Origin: Weissella muntiaci
Lineage (GTDB): Bacteria > Bacillota > Bacilli > Lactobacillales > Lactobacillaceae
NCBI RefSeq assembly: GCF_008107635.1
Contig: NZ_SDGZ01000014.1
Coordinates: 124,001 to 188,000, forward strand
DNA: 64,000 bases
Direction of reading: 5' to 3'
Part shown: positions 63,255-64,000 of the stretch, one piece after another
Position numbering within the stretch: position 1 is the first letter of the stretch
Layout: the number at the start of each line of letters is the position of its first letter
Position numbers and translations under genes: made by a program
Notes under the pieces: model-generated
Databases searched by the model: none
What the model was told of the DNA's origin: nothing
Seen by the model: the letters and a program-made list of their open reading frames with translations, nothing else

Positions 63255-63743
63255 TATTAATAACTCCTAGCTTCCTTTAAATATATAAATGATAAATTTG
63301 CCCAAAGGCAACCAAACTCTAAAAATAATACAGGTATATCAGTCCATCAGTCGTAACTTTTAAGCGTAGCATTTGTTACTCATGACAATGTAAGCGTTTT
63401 CCATTTTTCAAACCTTTAACAAACAGCGCTACCGACTGGATTTCTCTCCAAAATTGACTCATCAAAAGAAATGGCTAAGTTTTTCTTAACTGATTGACTT
63501 CCTAATTCATTATTAAGGCAAGTCGATTGTAATACTACATATATCCGCAAGAACACATACTATCTTGATATAAAGGACTCGCAAAGACGCAATTAACTGC
63601 TCAAATCACCCTATGTATGATTTGTTACCGTAAAAAGTGACATTCTTTCCAAAAACATTTGAAAATATCTTCACTAAGTTCCTTTTGCCTATCACTATTT
63701 GAAGGTGCATAATGAAGGCAAATACATTAATTGGAGTATTATT
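63255..63743. other. glpF / phosphatase divergent intergenic region
   Basis: About 490 bases without a gene. It holds the cre-like site and the promoters of the two divergent genes. The rest is unremarkable. Confidence 0.5.
63388..63403. promoter_or_regulatory. cre-like CcpA site before glpF
   Basis: ATGTAAGCGTTTTCCA matches the cre consensus WTGNAARCGNWWWCAW at 15 of 16 positions. Implies carbon catabolite control. Confidence 0.7.
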
Positions 63744-64000
63744 ATGACTAAACTTAACTTATACGTCGTAAGGCACGGACAGACATATTTTAATATTTAC
63801 AATAAATTGCAGGGTTGGAGTAACGCTCCTTTAACCGAGAAAGGCATTCAAGGCGCTGTTACAACTGGACAAAAGCTCGCCAACATTCATTTCTCGGCAG
63901 CCTACAGCTCTGACACCACTCGCGCACAAGATACTGCCAACATCATTCTTAAAGAAAACAATTCCGCTGAGGGAGTTACTCTAATTACCAGCCCCTTCAT
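63744..64000 (+). CDS. Histidine phosphatase / phosphoglycerate mutase family, 5' end
   Basis: First 85 codons only; the gene runs off the window. The protein begins MTKLNLYVVRHGQTYFNIYN with the RHG signature (catalytic His near residue 11), LQGWSNAPLTEKGIQ and SSDTTRAQDTA, typical of the branch 1 histidine phosphatases. GGAG stands seven bases before the ATG. Confidence 0.9.
   Translation, partial: MTKLNLYVVRHGQTYFNIYNKLQGWSNAPLTEKGIQGAVTTGQKLANIHFSAAYSSDTTRAQDTANIILKENNSAEGVTLITSPF

Overview
The window is a low-GC Gram-positive chromosome segment. It looks like a heterofermentative lactic acid bacterium of the Leuconostoc/Weissella side of Lactobacillaceae. That placement is inferred from WxL/csc surface genes, two 6-phosphogluconate dehydrogenases, an agmatine deiminase operon, T-box leaders and CcpA-like cre sites; I cannot name the species. 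There are no insertion sequences, prophage genes, rRNA genes or CRISPR arrays.

Layout. 1-4.9 kb: start of leuS, a PAP2 phosphatase, a degenerate methyltransferase, the RNA methyltransferase rlmCD and an FAD-linked oxidase. 5-6.5 kb: tRNA-Asn and a PadR-DUF1048-DUF1048 operon. 6.9-16.1 kb: a cell-surface complex (csc) locus with an Mga-like regulator, a DUF916/DUF3324 membrane protein, a small LPXTG protein and three WxL proteins, one of 1218 residues. 16.7-16.9 kb: a compact Fst/par-like type I toxin-antitoxin module whose toxin peptide (35 aa) is too short for routine annotation. 17.2-19.6 kb: an Imm63-type immunity islet and metK behind an S-box-like riboswitch. 19.8-24 kb: a MarR-ABC exporter operon, a secreted/anchored hypothetical and an SDR. 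24-29.4 kb: a LacI-controlled hxlB-hxlA-kinase-permease-isomerase operon. 29.6-30.5 kb: eight tRNAs. 30.5-37.6 kb: two TagE-like glycosyltransferases, two oxidoreductases, and an NhaC-family transporter under a Tyr T-box. 37.6-39.8 kb: a Met T-box operon with an fRMsr-like GAF protein and a disulfide oxidoreductase. 39.8-45.4 kb: the agmatine operon (aguB-aguD-aguA-aguA2-rpiR), in which the second deiminase has lost catalytic residues. 45.5-47 kb: tyrS with a Tyr T-box. 47-54.8 kb: a TSUP permease, PAP2, an unassigned structured RNA candidate of about 300 nt, an FGGY-kinase-like remnant, a quinone reductase, and gndA/rpiR/gnd. 54.8-61 kb: an SDR/HxlR pair, a hypothetical gene, and a KxYKxGKxW/LPXTG adhesin with eight 78-residue repeats. 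61.3-64 kb: tRNA-Thr and tRNA-Asn, a DUF3800 protein, glpF with a cre site, and the start of a histidine phosphatase.

How it works together. Many operons carry visible leader or operator control: three T-boxes read as Tyr, Met and Tyr, one SAM-type riboswitch, and LacI, MarR and HxlR operator candidates. The strongest undescribed candidates are the type I toxin-antitoxin module at 16.68-16.95 kb, the structured RNA at 48.9-49.2 kb and the catalytically disabled agmatine deiminase paralogue at 40.6-41.7 kb.
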